DNA of 64,000 nt from Acidiphilium acidophilum (GCF_033842475.1 NZ_JAWXYB010000018.1:372001-436000); one strand, 5' to 3'. Numbered from the stretch's first letter, positions 9,756 through 19,660 are shown. A program made the numbers and translations. The notes: generated by a model from the letters alone, not told the origin.

Positions 9756-10041
9756 GGCGTGAGGGGTGTGCCGGTTGCCGGGAAGGCCGGGGCGTTGCCC
9801 CGGACCCCACCAGGAGGCGCCGCCTCCTGGACCTCCGCTAAGGGCTTAGCCCTTAGAACCCGGAGTTTCAGGATGGGGGTGGGCGCGGCACGGGATGGTT
9901 CGCGGCCATGGCCTCGACAGCCCACCCCCATCCTGAAACTGATGGATTCCAAAGGCTCAGCCTTTGGCGGGGTTCCAAGGGGCAGCGCCCATTGGTGGGG
10001 CGCGGGGCGAAGCCCCGGCCTTTGCGGCACCGGCACCCCCC
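9756..10041. repeat. Head-to-head inverted copy of an intergenic repeat between rfbA and rfbB
   Basis: The whole 286-bp spacer is one large imperfect inverted repeat. Each arm of about 130 bp reads, from its outer end: TGAGGGG-rich start, GTGCCGG, AAGGCCGGGGC..GCCCCG, ACCCCACCA, a small GGCGC hairpin, an AAGGGCT/AGCCCTT hairpin, then GTTTCAGGATGGGGGTGGGC. The innermost 20 bp are perfectly inverted (9865-9884 versus 9920-9939) around a 35-bp centre. Small hairpins lie within each arm (for example CCAAAGGCT-C-AGCCTTTGG in the right arm). No coding frame is likely here. RNA from this spacer would form a very stable structure between rfbB and rfbA. Confidence 0.75.
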
Positions 10042-11097
10042 TCATGCCGCGGTTCCCAGGCGTTGGCCGGCGTAGCGGGCGGTGCGGATGGGGTGCCACC
10101 ACGCGGTGTTGGCGAGGTACCATTGGATGGTGCGGGCGATGCCGGATTCGAAATTGTGGGTGGCGTGCCAGTGGAGGGCGGATTCGGAGGTGGTGGGGTC
10201 GATTTCGTAGCGGAAATCGTGGCCGGGGCGGTCGGTGACGAAGCGGATGAGGCGGGTGCGGGGGCCGGCGGGGTCGGGGTGTTGCTGGTCGAGGAGGTTG
10301 CAGATGGTGGTGACGACGTCGAGGTTGGTGCGGGGTTGGCGGGCGCCGATGGCGTAGGTGGCGCCGGGGGTGCCGTTGAGGGCGATGAGGGCGAGGGCTT
10401 CGGCGTGATCGTCGACGTAGAGCCAGTCGCGCATGTTCGAGCCGTCGCCGTAGACGGGGAGGGGTTTGCCGTCGAGGGCGTTGAGCAGGATGAGGGGGAT
10501 GAGTTTTTCGGGGAACTGCCACGGGCCGTAATTGTTGGTGGTGTTGGAGACGATGGTGGGCAGGCCGTAGGTGTGGTGCCAGGCGCGTACCAGATGGTCG
10601 GAGGCGGCTTTGCTGGCGGAGTAGGGGCTGCGGGGGTCGTAGGGGGTGGTTTCGGTGAAGGGCGGGTCGTTGGCTTCGAGGGCGCCGAAGACTTCATCGG
10701 TTGAGATATGGTGGAAGCGGAAGGCGGATTTACGGGGTTCGGGCAGGGCGGCCCAGTAGGTGCGGGCGGCTTCCAGCAGGATGAAGGTGCCGGTGATGTT
10801 GGTGTTGATGAAGTCGGCGGGTCCGTCGATCGAGCGATCGACGTGGGATTCGGCGGCGAGGTGCATGATGAGGTCGGGCTGGTGGGTGGCCAGGGCGCTG
10901 CGCATGGCTTCGGCGTCGGTGATGTCGGCGCGGATGAGGGTGTGGCGCGGGTCGGAGCGGGCTTGATCGAGCGCGGCTTCGGAGGCGGCGTAGGTCATTT
11001 TGTCGATGTTGACGACGGTGTGGTCGGTCGTGGCGATGATGTGCCGGATCACTGCCGAACCGATGAAGCCGCAGCCTCCGGTGATCATGATATTCAT
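10042..11097 (-). CDS. rfbB: dTDP-glucose 4,6-dehydratase
   Basis: 351 residues, normal for RmlB. An extended SDR enzyme that uses bound NAD+ to convert dTDP-glucose to dTDP-4-keto-6-deoxyglucose. Motifs: NAD-binding [17 protein letters not shown] at the N-terminus, [15 protein letters not shown], the catalytic region HISTDEVFG (Thr-Asp-Glu triad) at about residue 132, and [15 protein letters not shown] (YxxxK) at about 160. Residues [14 protein letters not shown] and [13 protein letters not shown] complete the family pattern. It lies upstream of rfbA on the same strand but is separated by a 286-bp repeat spacer. Confidence 0.95.
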   Translation of the reverse strand: MNIMITGGCGFIGSAVIRHIIATTDHTVVNIDKMTYAASEAALDQARSDPRHTLIRADITDAEAMRSALATHQPDLIMHLAAESHVDRSIDGPADFINTNITGTFILLEAARTYWAALPEPRKSAFRFHHISTDEVFGALEANDPPFTETTPYDPRSPYSASKAASDHLVRAWHHTYGLPTIVSNTTNNYGPWQFPEKLIPLILLNALDGKPLPVYGDGSNMRDWLYVDDHAEALALIALNGTPGATYAIGARQPRTNLDVVTTICNLLDQQHPDPAGPRTRLIRFVTDRPGHDFRYEIDPTTSESALHWHATHNFESGIARTIQWYLANTAWWHPIRTARYAGQRLGTAA

Positions 11098-11169
11098 GCC
11101 GAACCCCAGTTGTTCTGGTCTGTTGAGTCGTTTTGTCGTTGCAGCCGCAGGTGGAAGCCTTACGGCATA

Positions 11170-12414
11170 TTAAGCAGGCCTCATCGAATTGTGCAACGCA
11201 GTGTCGAATTTTGCGACACCGAACCGATCGGCCAGGGTTTGGTGATCGGCGGTCTGGCGGGCGCGGGCGGTGGCGTCGAGGTCGAGGCGTTCGGCGGCGA
11301 GGGTGTGGATCAGGGCGATTTCGTCGAGGTGGCGTTCCGGGGCGAGGGAGGCGGTGATGCCGCGTTCGTGGCGGCGGTGGTGGTTGAGGGGTTCGGCGAC
11401 CCAGGCGACGCTGCCGGGCTGGGTGGTGAGGATTTCGAGGTAGACCCGCCAGTCGCCGGCCAGTTTGAACTGGTCGAGTTCGGTGCCGAGCCGGTCGAGC
11501 GCGGCGAGCAGGGCGGTGCGGCGGAACAGCACGGCGCTGACGTTGAGGATGAGGTTGCGGGTGGCGAGGAAGTTTGTCGCGAAGTCGCGGCCCGGCATGG
11601 TGAAGGACTGGCCGAGGGCGGGCGCGCCGGATTCGGCGTAGTAGCGCTGATAGTCGGCCATCAGGGTTTTGCCGGTGGCATCGATGGCGCGGGAATCGGC
11701 GATGGCCATGAGCGTGTCCGGGGTGTGGGCGATGGCGTCCGCGAGGCGTGCGAGCAGGCGGGGGTCGGCCTGATCGTCGGCTTCGGCGATCCAGACGTAA
11801 TCGCCCTGGGCGAGGTGGGCGGCGCGGCGCCATTGGGCGAAGACCGAGCCGTTATTGGTCGGGTTGCGGTGCAGGGCGAGGTGGCGTTGCCAGTCGGAGG
11901 CGAGGCGGAGGGCTTCGGCGACCGATCCGTCGGTCGAGCCATCGTCGAGCAGGAGGGTTTCGGTGAGGGGGTAGGTCTGGCCGAACACGGTGGCGAGGCG
12001 GTCGGCGAGGTAGTCGCGGTAGTTGAAGCTGAGAATGGCGGCGGAGATGCGGAGCAGGGCAGGGTGGGCCAAAGTGAGGAGGTTGGCGGTGTAGGCGGGG
12101 AAATCGAACCGGCGTTCGGCGATCGCGGCGATGCGGGGGCGGTCGGATTCCAAAGTGGTGTGGTCGAGGCGCTGGGTGATGGCGTGGGCGAAGCCAGTGA
12201 TGTCGCCCATCGGGACGACGCTGCCGGTGGCGGTTTCGCGCAGGAGGTCGGGGATGCCGCCGGTGCCCTCGAAGGCGATGCTGGGGATGCCGGTGGCCAT
12301 GGCTTCGATGACGGTGGTGGGCAGCGGGTCTTCGCGCGAGGTGAGGGCGTAGAGGTCGGCGCCGGCGTAGCCCATATTTAGCAGTGCCTCGAATAAACCA
12401 CATAATATCAGCAT
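11170..12414 (-). pseudogene. 3' fragment of IS-interrupted WbsX/GT4/GT2 glycosyltransferase gene
   Basis: The genuine coding sequence of this fragment runs from 12366 to the stop at 11170; codons 12414-12367 belong to the inserted element and its target duplication. It opens with AGADLYALTSREDPLPTTVIEAMATG, the EX7E donor-binding region of a GT4 domain whose first half lies in the fragment at 14439-17057. From about residue 115 a complete GT2 domain follows: ISAAILSFNYRDYLADRLATV, LLLDDGSTDGS, and WIAEADDQADPRLLARL with the DxD-like motif. The fragment could in theory be translated from the ATG at 12414 or an internal start, giving an isolated GT2 domain, but the GT4 domain is destroyed. Confidence 0.85.
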
Positions 12415-14486
12415 CTTACACTCTTAAAAAAATCCGAGTGGCACTACAAACATATCCAAAGGGGATCAGACGGTGAGTTTCTGGATCCCTCTTGGCGAGG
12501 CATTGAGTGCCAACGCATCATAAATCCGGCGCAAGGCTGGTTCGGCGACTGTGGCCTTGCGGACATGCAGGGTGCGACCGTCGCGCTGCTGGAAGGTTGC
12601 GGTGATCCGTTGCTGCACCGAGATGATTTCGCGCAATCGGGTCCATGACAGGGGCTCCCCTGCCGCTTTCAGTTTATGCCGGATTGCCTGGACCAGTTGA
12701 TAGGCCAGCACGGTGATGAACAGATGCCCTTCGGTGCGGTCCGCTTTGTGATGGAACACCGGTCGGAGGCCGAGTTCCGATTTGAGACCGCGGAACACCG
12801 CCTCCAGATCGGTCAACATGGTGTAGGTGTGCCACAAGGTGGCGGCGTCCCAGGTGGTTTCATTGCTGCGCAGACAATAGACCCCGGGATGTGTCAGCAT
12901 TGAACCCTCGAGTGGAACCTTGACCCAGGTGATCGACGCGGCCTTGGTTCCGGTCTCATCGGGAGTCACGATGATCTCGTAGTGTTGCCCGATGCCGCTG
13001 CTCTTCTCTATCAATCGGCCGATGCGTCGCTGGATATCAGCCAGGTTTTTCTGTCCGTGGGGTTTTGCCAGTCCGTCGACGAGCGTGGTGAGACCGGCCT
13101 CGAACCGGGTGATGAACCGATCAGTGATTGCGGTCTCCTTGGTCTTGCGCCCCTCGGAATGGCAATAGAGCCGAACCTCCGTGCCATCCTCGCTCAGCAC
13201 ACGTTGCAATTGGACCGTCTCGTTCGACGCGGTCAGCGTGCTGATCGCCTGATCCGGATCGAACTGGCGGGTGCGTTCGCGGCTGACCACCAGGTAACGG
13301 TATCCGTGTTTTATGAGCCAAGCGACGTTGGCTGCGGTCGCGATGCCGGCATCCATGATGACCAGCGCCCCCTTGGGAGCGGTGAGGCCGTCGAGCATCT
13401 CCTCAAGGGTCGTGGCTTCACCGACATTGCCGGCGAACATCTTTGAGCGGCGCACGAAGCCGCTGCCATCGAGGACCAGGCCGAGGGTAACCAGAGGGCA
13501 GTCGGTTCGCTTCTCCTTTGATCGACCGCGAGCAGCCTTGGCGTTACCGCTGGCGGTACCTTCGAAATACGTGTTGGTCAGATCGTAGAGGGTGACGGTA
13601 ACCGGCAGTCCAAACAAATCCTGGATCCGGCTGAACAGTGCGGTCTCGATCTTGTCACGGTGTCGCACAAGAAGGTCGGAGGTCCGATACAGACGGATCA
13701 ACGGCATGGCTTCGAAGTCCACGTCCAGCAGTTCGCCGAGGGCACTGCGCTCGCGCAGCCAGCGCCAGGTTGCGAGTTCGCTGCCCGGCGCTGCCATGCG
13801 ACCTATGAGGCTGCCGACCACCGCGGCTCGCTGGACACCATTGAAATCGAGATCGCGGAGAATCTGATCGATTCCCAACCAGTTCATCGCTGCAAGGCCG
13901 ACCGCTTCGACCCCGACCGACCGGGGCCGGATGAGTTGCAGCGAGGCGATGTCGACCTCGGCGTAAACTGCAGATGGCGCGGCAGGTGATGGGAATAAGG
14001 ATGCCTGAACGGCGGTCGACGGGGTCGGTGGAGCTTGGTGTCCAGCATCCGATCGGGCTGCCCCTGGCTGGGCCGCAATAAGACGGGCGGCATATCGTTG
14101 AGCCAAGGTCTCGATGATCTCGGGTTCTGCGAGCATACCGACCTGTCCGGCAAGCAAGGCGTCTATCCTGGCGCACAGGGCCTGCCAGTCGCTCTGTGGC
14201 AGGTCGAACTGGCGGCCAAGGTTGAGCAGGGTGATCTGGCGGACCTGCTTACCGATGCGCTCGGAGGCGACGAGGCGATAGGTGAAGTATGTTTCGTTAT
14301 CGGACTTATTCCGGGTTTTTGTTTTGCGGATAAACATTGCCGAGACATGAGGCTGGTGCCGTGGGGGGTCAAGGGATCATCAATAATATTATGGCACTAC
14401 AAATAAAAGCAAAACATAAAGTATACAATATCAATATGTTATGCGCTTTGGTTGCAAATTATGATCGTTTTAGTGCTAAAGATGGG
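12371..14486. mobile_element. IS1634-type insertion sequence (2116 bp) interrupting a glycosyltransferase gene
   Basis: The left end reads CCCATATTTAGCAGT (12371 onward) and the right end, read inward on the other strand, CCCATCTTTAGCACT (from 14486): 13 of 15 bases match, an imperfect terminal inverted repeat. Both ends are flanked by GTAG (12367-12370 and 14487-14490), a 4-bp target duplication. Deleting the element plus one GTAG joins the two glycosyltransferase halves in frame across the codons for VATAY-AGADLYAL. Inside, an 11-bp direct repeat GGCACTACAAA (12440-12450 and 14393-14403) closely brackets the transposase gene, so a nested insertion cannot be excluded. The terminal 80-150 bp are AT-rich and non-coding. 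Confidence 0.85.
12466..14337 (-). CDS. IS1634 family transposase
   Basis: 623 residues, apparently intact. The N-terminal region (MFIRKTKTRNKSDNETYFTYRLV) is the characteristic opening of IS1634/IS4-superfamily proteins that read YRLVES-like sequences. DDE residues are placed in VTVTLYDLTNTYFEG (first Asp, about residue 255), GALVIMDAGIATAANVAWL (second Asp, about 325), and the downstream region with AVFRGLKSELGLRPVFHHKADRTEGHLFITVLAYQL, whose Y-x-x-E-type FRGLKSELGLRPVFH block carries the Glu. The frame is uninterrupted, so the enzyme may be active. The inserted copy has the same orientation as the gene it breaks. Confidence 0.93.
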   Translation of the reverse strand: MFIRKTKTRNKSDNETYFTYRLVASERIGKQVRQITLLNLGRQFDLPQSDWQALCARIDALLAGQVGMLAEPEIIETLAQRYAARLIAAQPGAARSDAGHQAPPTPSTAVQASLFPSPAAPSAVYAEVDIASLQLIRPRSVGVEAVGLAAMNWLGIDQILRDLDFNGVQRAAVVGSLIGRMAAPGSELATWRWLRERSALGELLDVDFEAMPLIRLYRTSDLLVRHRDKIETALFSRIQDLFGLPVTVTLYDLTNTYFEGTASGNAKAARGRSKEKRTDCPLVTLGLVLDGSGFVRRSKMFAGNVGEATTLEEMLDGLTAPKGALVIMDAGIATAANVAWLIKHGYRYLVVSRERTRQFDPDQAISTLTASNETVQLQRVLSEDGTEVRLYCHSEGRKTKETAITDRFITRFEAGLTTLVDGLAKPHGQKNLADIQRRIGRLIEKSSGIGQHYEIIVTPDETGTKAASITWVKVPLEGSMLTHPGVYCLRSNETTWDAATLWHTYTMLTDLEAVFRGLKSELGLRPVFHHKADRTEGHLFITVLAYQLVQAIRHKLKAAGEPLSWTRLREIISVQQRITATFQQRDGRTLHVRKATVAEPALRRIYDALALNASPRGIQKLTV

Positions 14487-17057
14487 GTAGGCGGTGGCGA
14501 CGTGATCGTCGAAGGCGAGGAGGTGGAAGCGCCCGGTGGCGGTGGCGGTGGCGATTTCGAGGCTGAGGTAATCCCTGATCCAGAGATGGGCTTCGCCGAT
14601 CCAGTAGAAATGCACGTCCGCGCGTGTTGCGGCGATCAGGCGGAAGACCTGCAGGAAGAGGTCGAAGCCTTTGCGCAGATCGGCGAAGCCGACGCCGAGG
14701 ACCACGAAATCGTGGGGTTGCAGGCCGTGGCGGGTGCGGAAGGCGGCGCGGGCGGCGTTGGAGAAGCGGACGTTCTGGTAATTGCCTTGCGGCAGGATGT
14801 GGGTGTGGGGCGGGGTGAGGTCGAGCGCGGTGCAGAGGGCGTCGCGCACGAAGGGTGAGGAGAACACGACGGCGCGGGCGGCGGCCATGGCCTGCCGGGT
14901 GACGCCGCGGAGCGAGCGTTCCTGGATCAGCCGGGGCATTTCGTGGATCAGCAGGGTCGAGGCGATGCCGACATCGGCGAGGAGGCGGCAGACCCGGGCC
15001 GAGGCGGCGCTGTTGACGATGGCGGTGGTGATGCCCTGCGCGCGGTAGCGACCGATATGGGCCATGAGCGCGCCTTCATCGGGGGCGAGATCGACGAGGC
15101 CTTCGGTCTGGTAGGAGGCGATCAGTTCGCCGCCGCCGAGCAGCAGGATGCGGGGCGCGATGCCGTGATGGCGGCGCAGGGTGCGGGCGAGGTGGAGCAG
15201 GAGGAGCTGGGCGCCGTGGGTGAGGGCGTCGTGCCCGACCAGGAGGAGGTTGCGCGCGGTATCGGCGGTGTGGATGCCGCAGGCGGCGCGGCCGGTGGCG
15301 TTGAGGAAGGCGGCGCCGAAATGAAGGTCGGGTTCGAGGTAGGCGCCTTCGGCCCATTCGTTCCAGGCGTTGATGCAGACCAGCGGCGTGCCGAAGACCG
15401 GCGTGCGGACGGCGCGGTCGATCAGGGTGGCGAGCCAGGTCTGGTAGGCGGCGGGGGTGGCGTCCTGCAGGATGACGCCGTTGCGGCCTTCGCGCCGGGC
15501 ATCGTTGTCCCAGCCGGGGACGGCGGTGCGGATCAGCGGGTAGGCGGGATCGGGGGCGGCGAGGGAGGCGGTGACGATATCATTGTAGCGGTAGACGTCG
15601 CTTGCGAATTCGGGGTCGAACCGGTCGAGGCTGGCGTTGATCATGGGGGCGCCGACCACGAGTTTGTGGGGCGGGAATTCCACCGCGCCGTCGAGCCCGT
15701 GGGGGGCGGGGTCGTTGTCGTGGAAGCTCTGGGCCATGAAGATGAGGGGGGTTTCGCCGTGGCGTTCGGCGAACAGGGCGCGCCAGCGGGCGATGGTGGC
15801 CGGGCCGTCCGGGATCAGGGCGGCGCGGTAGATCATCAGCAGGGGGCGGCCTTCGAGGCGGATGTAGCGCGGGTCGGCGAAATGGCGGGCGAAATCGTCG
15901 ATCAGGGCGGCGTCGTCCTCCGCTTCGTAATCCTGGGCGAGGAGGATTTCGCGTTCCAGCCCGTCCCAGCGGCGGGTCCAGTTTTCGTTGGCCCACATCA
16001 GGCAGAAGCGTGTGTCGAGGGAGGGGTCCGACAGGAGGCGTTCGAGCGGGGCTTCGAGCAGGCGTTTGCGGTTGAACCAGTAGTAATAGAAGACGAACCC
16101 GTCGATTCCGGCGGCTTTGGCCATGTCGATCTGGCGGGGGAGGGTGGCGGGGTCGTTCAATGAGTAATAGCCGAGATCGCGCGGGACGCGGGGCTGGTAG
16201 TGGCCGGCGAAGCGGGGGGTGGCGCGGGCGAGGTTGGTCCAGTCGGTGAAGCCGGTGCCCCACCAGGCGTCGTTTTCCGGGATCGGGTGGAATTGGGGCA
16301 GGTAGTAGGCGAGGAGGGTGGCGAGGCGCGGCATGGCGGGGGGCAGGCGCTGGACGGTTTCGAATTCCGGCGCGGGGCGGGTTGCGGCGCGGACCGCACC
16401 GGCGATCAGGCGTTCGTGGGCCGGGCGTTTGGGCAGGAAGCGGCCGTTGCGATGGGCGAGGTAGTGCAGCAGGGGGTTCTGGTCGCCGATGTCGTCGCGG
16501 TAGCGGGCGACGTAGAATCCGGTGTCGAAATCGGGCGAGGGGTCGCGCGATTCGTGGATGCCGAAGGCGCAGAAATGTTCGAACGGGTCCGAGCCGGTGG
16601 CGGCGACGTCCGGGTTCTGTTCGAGGTAGAAGACCGGGTTGAACAGCGGGACCGGGCTGACCTGACCGGTGCGGCGGCGGTTGAGGTAGTCGGCCAGAGC
16701 GACCGATCCGCCGGTGATGCCGTAGGCGTCGCGGTACCAGAGGGCATGGAACATGGGCGAGGGATCGCGGCCTTCGCGGTCGCCGAATTCGATGTAATGG
16801 ACCAGGGGATTGACGTCGGCGGCGGCGATGTCGGGGTTGCGGTCGCGGTAGAAGGCGGGGTCGAAATAGGGGTTGGGCTTGCGGCCATCCCGCCAGCCGA
16901 TGACGCAGAAATGGATCGCGGGTTCCGAATCGGGCGGGAGATCGGGCTTCTGGGCGGCGTAATAGCCGGGATCGAACAGGCCGCTTTCGAGGATGATCGC
17001 GACCTCACGGGCGAGCGGGGCGGATAGATCGCCGGGACGTGAAGCCGTGTCGCCCAT
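14439..17057 (-). pseudogene. 5' fragment of IS-interrupted WbsX/GT4/GT2 glycosyltransferase gene
   Basis: Native codons run from the ATG at 17057 (GGGA about 14 bp upstream) to 14487; the last 16 codons before the stop come from the inserted element. Residues 20-215 contain four to five degenerate repeats of about 45 residues of the form FDPxFYxxxNPDVxxxxxxPLxHYxxxGxxEGRxPSP. Residues 240-570 are a WbsX (GH99-like) domain: LLAYYLPQFHPIPENDAWWG, GFVFYYYWFNRKRLLEAPL, MWANENWTRRWDG and INAWNEWAEGAYLEPD. From about 600 a GT4 domain begins (NLLLVGHDALTHGAQLLLLHLARTL) and is cut just before its EX7E motif. Intact, the protein would have about 1255 residues and probably assembles complex surface polysaccharide. 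The broken form may still supply the WbsX domain. Confidence 0.88.
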
Positions 17058-17174
17058 GTCAGTCGTTACGTTCCCTGCGGTTTGTCGTCATGGTTCATCG
17101 GATTGTCCAAATTATGACACGGGGCGGGGCGGATGTCATGGGGGGACTGGGGTTGGGGTGGGAGAAGGAAGGAT

Positions 17175-17290
17175 CTTCTTTTTTTGTAAAAAAAGAAGCA
17201 AAAAAACTTTTGTAATTGGGGCTGTGCTGTTGAACAGGTCTGAGACCAAGTTGAAGAAAGTTTTTTGCTTCTTTTTTCCAAAAAAGAAGC
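17175..17290. repeat. Inverted pair of dispersed hairpin elements (copies 2 and 3)
   Basis: Copy 2 is a stem CTTCTTTTTTT (17175-17185) / AAAAAAAGAAG (17188-17198); its conserved AAAAAAACTTTTG flank follows it. Copy 3 faces the other way: flank AAAGTTTTTTG then stem GCTTCTTTTTT (17267-17277) / AAAAAAGAAGC (17280-17290). They lie in the 254-bp spacer 17058-17311 between the amidase stop and the start of the glycosyltransferase gene, and as an inverted pair could also fold into a long outer hairpin. Confidence 0.85.
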
Positions 17291-17311
17291 GCTCGCTTGA
17301 CTTGTCTTCGA

Positions 17312-18949
17312 TCAGCACCCGGACGGCCTCAGATCGAGGGCGAGGCGGGTTTCGAGGGCGTGGCCGAGGGCGAGGAGCGGGGTTTCGTCGAACAGGCGGC
17401 CCCAGAGGCTGATCGAGTGGGGGACGCGGTGGGTTGTGCTGGTTGCGGCGGTTTTCGTGCCGGCGAGGGTATCGGCGATGCGGCTGGGGGAGTGGATGAA
17501 GCCGGCGGGCAGGCAGAGGCAGGGGTGGCCGGTGAAGTTGGTGATGCCGAGCATCGGGCCGGCGAGGCTGGGGCCGATCAGGATGTCGATTTCGGTGAAG
17601 ATGTCGTTCATGACCTGCATGGTGCGGCGGCGGAGGCGGTCGAGCTGGATGTGGTCGACCGCGGAGAGCAGGCGGGCGGCGCGGAACTGGTTGGGCCAGG
17701 CGTTTTCGTCCTGCCAGGTGAGGAGGTCGTCGCGGTCGCTGAGGGTGAGGGGCTCGAAGGTGGCGGCGGCTTCGGCCATCAGGATCGAGCTCAGGCTGTC
17801 ATAGGGCAGGTCGGGGCGGCGGCAGGCGGTGGGGGTGAGGCCGAGGGCGCGGCAATGGTCGAGGAGTTCCGGGGTGATCGTGTCGTCGGTTGCGATGTCG
17901 TCGGGGAAATAGCCGAGGCGGAGGTTGGCGGGGAGGGTGCGGAGGTCGCCGCCGAAGGAGGAGGCGATGCTGGAGGGGTCGGAGGGGTCGGCGCCGTTGA
18001 TGGTGGCGAGGATGAGGGCGCAATCGGTGGTGGTGCGGGCGATCGGGCCGATTTTATCGAGGCTGGGGCAGAGCGGCATGGTGCCGGTGCGGGCGATGCG
18101 GCCGAAGGTGGGGCGCAGGCCGGTGGTGCCGCAGCGGGTGGTGGGCGAGACGATCGAGCCGTAGGTTTCGGTGCCGAGGGCGAAGCTGCAGAGCCCGGCG
18201 GCGGTGGCGGCGGCGGAACCGGCGGAGGAGCCGGACGAGCCTTCCTCGGGATTCCACGGGTTGCGGGTGCGGCCACCGTGCCAGAGGTCGCCATAGGCGA
18301 GGGCGCCGACGGTGGATTTGCCGAGCAGGATCGCGCCGGCGGCGTGGAGGCGCTGGACCACGAGCGCGTCGGTGTCCGGGGTGCGGCCCTGATAGGGTTC
18401 GGCACCCCAATCGGTGATGATGCCTGCCGTGTCGATGATGTCCTTGCAGGCGTAGGGGATGCCGTGGAGCGGGCCGGCCCAGGCGCCGGTGGCGGCGCGG
18501 GCATCGAGGTGGGCCGCGTGATCGAGGGCGGCGGGGTTGAGGCGGGCGTAGCAGAGGAGAGCGGGGTTCTGGCGGGCGATACGGTCGAGGTAGATCCGGG
18601 TCAGGCGGGTGGCGGTGAGGGCGCCGGTGCGGAGCCAGTGGATTTGCGCGGTGACCGGGGCGAAGGCGATTTCGGTGTCGTCGGTGGGGCAGGGGATTTC
18701 GGTTCGGGGGAGATGGAGGGCAGCGGGTGCGGGCATGGTGGTGCCGGGGAGGCGGGGATCGAAGATGGTGGCGGGCGGGATGTCGGAGAGCGGGATGGGC
18801 ATGGCGCGGCGGGCGGCGGCGTGGGCGATCTGGTTGGCGATCGCGGGGGCGAGGAGGGTGCGTTCGGCCGGGGTGAAGCTGACACCCAGGGTGCGTTCGG
18901 CACCTTCGATGTCGCGGTTCGTGACGATGGGGCCGGCCGACTGATCCAT
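17312..18949 (-). CDS. Amidase signature family protein
   Basis: 545 residues from the ATG at 18949, which has GGAG 6 bp upstream; an in-frame ATG farther upstream lacks such a site. The Ser-cisSer-Lys hydrolase core is complete: Lys in GIPYACKDIIDTAGI (about residue 187) and the Gly/Ser-rich signature EEGSSGSSAGSAAATAAGL followed by FALGTETYGSIVSP (about 265-300). It is too unlike GatA context to be called glutamyl-tRNA amidotransferase: there is no gatB/gatC beside it, and an extra N-terminal region of about 110 residues precedes the domain. It probably hydrolyses a small amide in the cytoplasm; no signal peptide is seen. The substrate is unknown. Confidence 0.85.
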   Translation of the reverse strand: MDQSAGPIVTNRDIEGAERTLGVSFTPAERTLLAPAIANQIAHAAARRAMPIPLSDIPPATIFDPRLPGTTMPAPAALHLPRTEIPCPTDDTEIAFAPVTAQIHWLRTGALTATRLTRIYLDRIARQNPALLCYARLNPAALDHAAHLDARAATGAWAGPLHGIPYACKDIIDTAGIITDWGAEPYQGRTPDTDALVVQRLHAAGAILLGKSTVGALAYGDLWHGGRTRNPWNPEEGSSGSSAGSAAATAAGLCSFALGTETYGSIVSPTTRCGTTGLRPTFGRIARTGTMPLCPSLDKIGPIARTTTDCALILATINGADPSDPSSIASSFGGDLRTLPANLRLGYFPDDIATDDTITPELLDHCRALGLTPTACRRPDLPYDSLSSILMAEAAATFEPLTLSDRDDLLTWQDENAWPNQFRAARLLSAVDHIQLDRLRRRTMQVMNDIFTEIDILIGPSLAGPMLGITNFTGHPCLCLPAGFIHSPSRIADTLAGTKTAATSTTHRVPHSISLWGRLFDETPLLALGHALETRLALDLRPSGC

Positions 18950-19180
18950 GCGATGCTCCTGCAACCTCTGCGTCAGTAGCATAAGGGTGTTGCGGGACAG
19001 GGCAAGCGGGATGTTGGCCTTGCAAATGTTGGCCTTGCATTGGGGGGGAAGGTGTGCGAGAGGGCGCGCTCCCTGCCGGGTACGTGGCATCGTGCGCGGC
19101 TATGCCCGTTTCCATGGGGGAAATTGGTGCGTTCATCAGTGATGGTCGCGCCGGGGCTGAAGCAACCCATAGGGGGTATC

Positions 19181-19657
19181 ATGCCGTTATATGAATGCGT
19201 GCTGATTGCGCGCAGCGAAATCACGCAGCAGCAGGTCGATGTGATCGCGGATGACATCACCACCCAGCTCGAAGGCGAGGGCGGTGCGGTCAGGAAGCGG
19301 GAATATTGGGGGCTGCGCAACCTCGCTTACCGGATCAAGAAGAATCGCAAGGGGCATTACGTTCTGCTCGGGCTGGAGGCTGAATCGGCTTCGGTCAACG
19401 AGATGGAGCGTTTGCTCGGGCTGAACGAGGACGTTCTGCGGTTCATGACCCTGCGGGTCGAGGAAATCGAGGAAGCGCCGTCGGCACCGCTGGCGCGTCG
19501 CGGCGATGACCGTGAGCGTGAACGCGGGTTCCGCGGGCCGAAGCCCGCCGGGCGGTTCGATAGTGGCCGCCGCCGTGGTCCTGAGGACCGTGAGGAATTC
19601 CGCGCCCGTGACGAGTTCCGCACCGATCGCGATGACGATCTGGTCGAGGAGGATTGA
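19181..19657 (+). CDS. rpsF: 30S ribosomal protein S6
   Basis: 158 residues from the ATG at 19181, which has AGGGGG 6-10 bp upstream; the longer open frame upstream lacks S6 similarity. Residues 1-100 are the S6 fold (MPLYECVLIARSEITQQQVD, VRKREYWGLRNLAYRIKKNRKGHYVLLGLE, LGLNEDVLRFMTLRVEE). The last 50 residues are a charged Arg/Asp/Glu-rich tail (RGDDRERERGFRG...DDDLVEED) as often seen in alphaproteobacterial S6. It is the first gene of the rpsF-rpsR-rplI operon. Confidence 0.97.
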   Translation: MPLYECVLIARSEITQQQVDVIADDITTQLEGEGGAVRKREYWGLRNLAYRIKKNRKGHYVLLGLEAESASVNEMERLLGLNEDVLRFMTLRVEEIEEAPSAPLARRGDDRERERGFRGPKPAGRFDSGRRRGPEDREEFRARDEFRTDRDDDLVEED

Positions 19658-19660
19658 GCT

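Noticed and set aside
12440-14403. Using the 11-bp direct repeat as the sole IS boundary
   Set aside because: It does not coincide with the points where the glycosyltransferase coding sequence is broken; the GTAG-flanked outer ends do.
17312-18949. GatA (glutamyl-tRNA amidotransferase subunit A)
   Set aside because: The amidase signature is shared, but the N-terminal extension and lack of gatB/gatC nearby do not fit.
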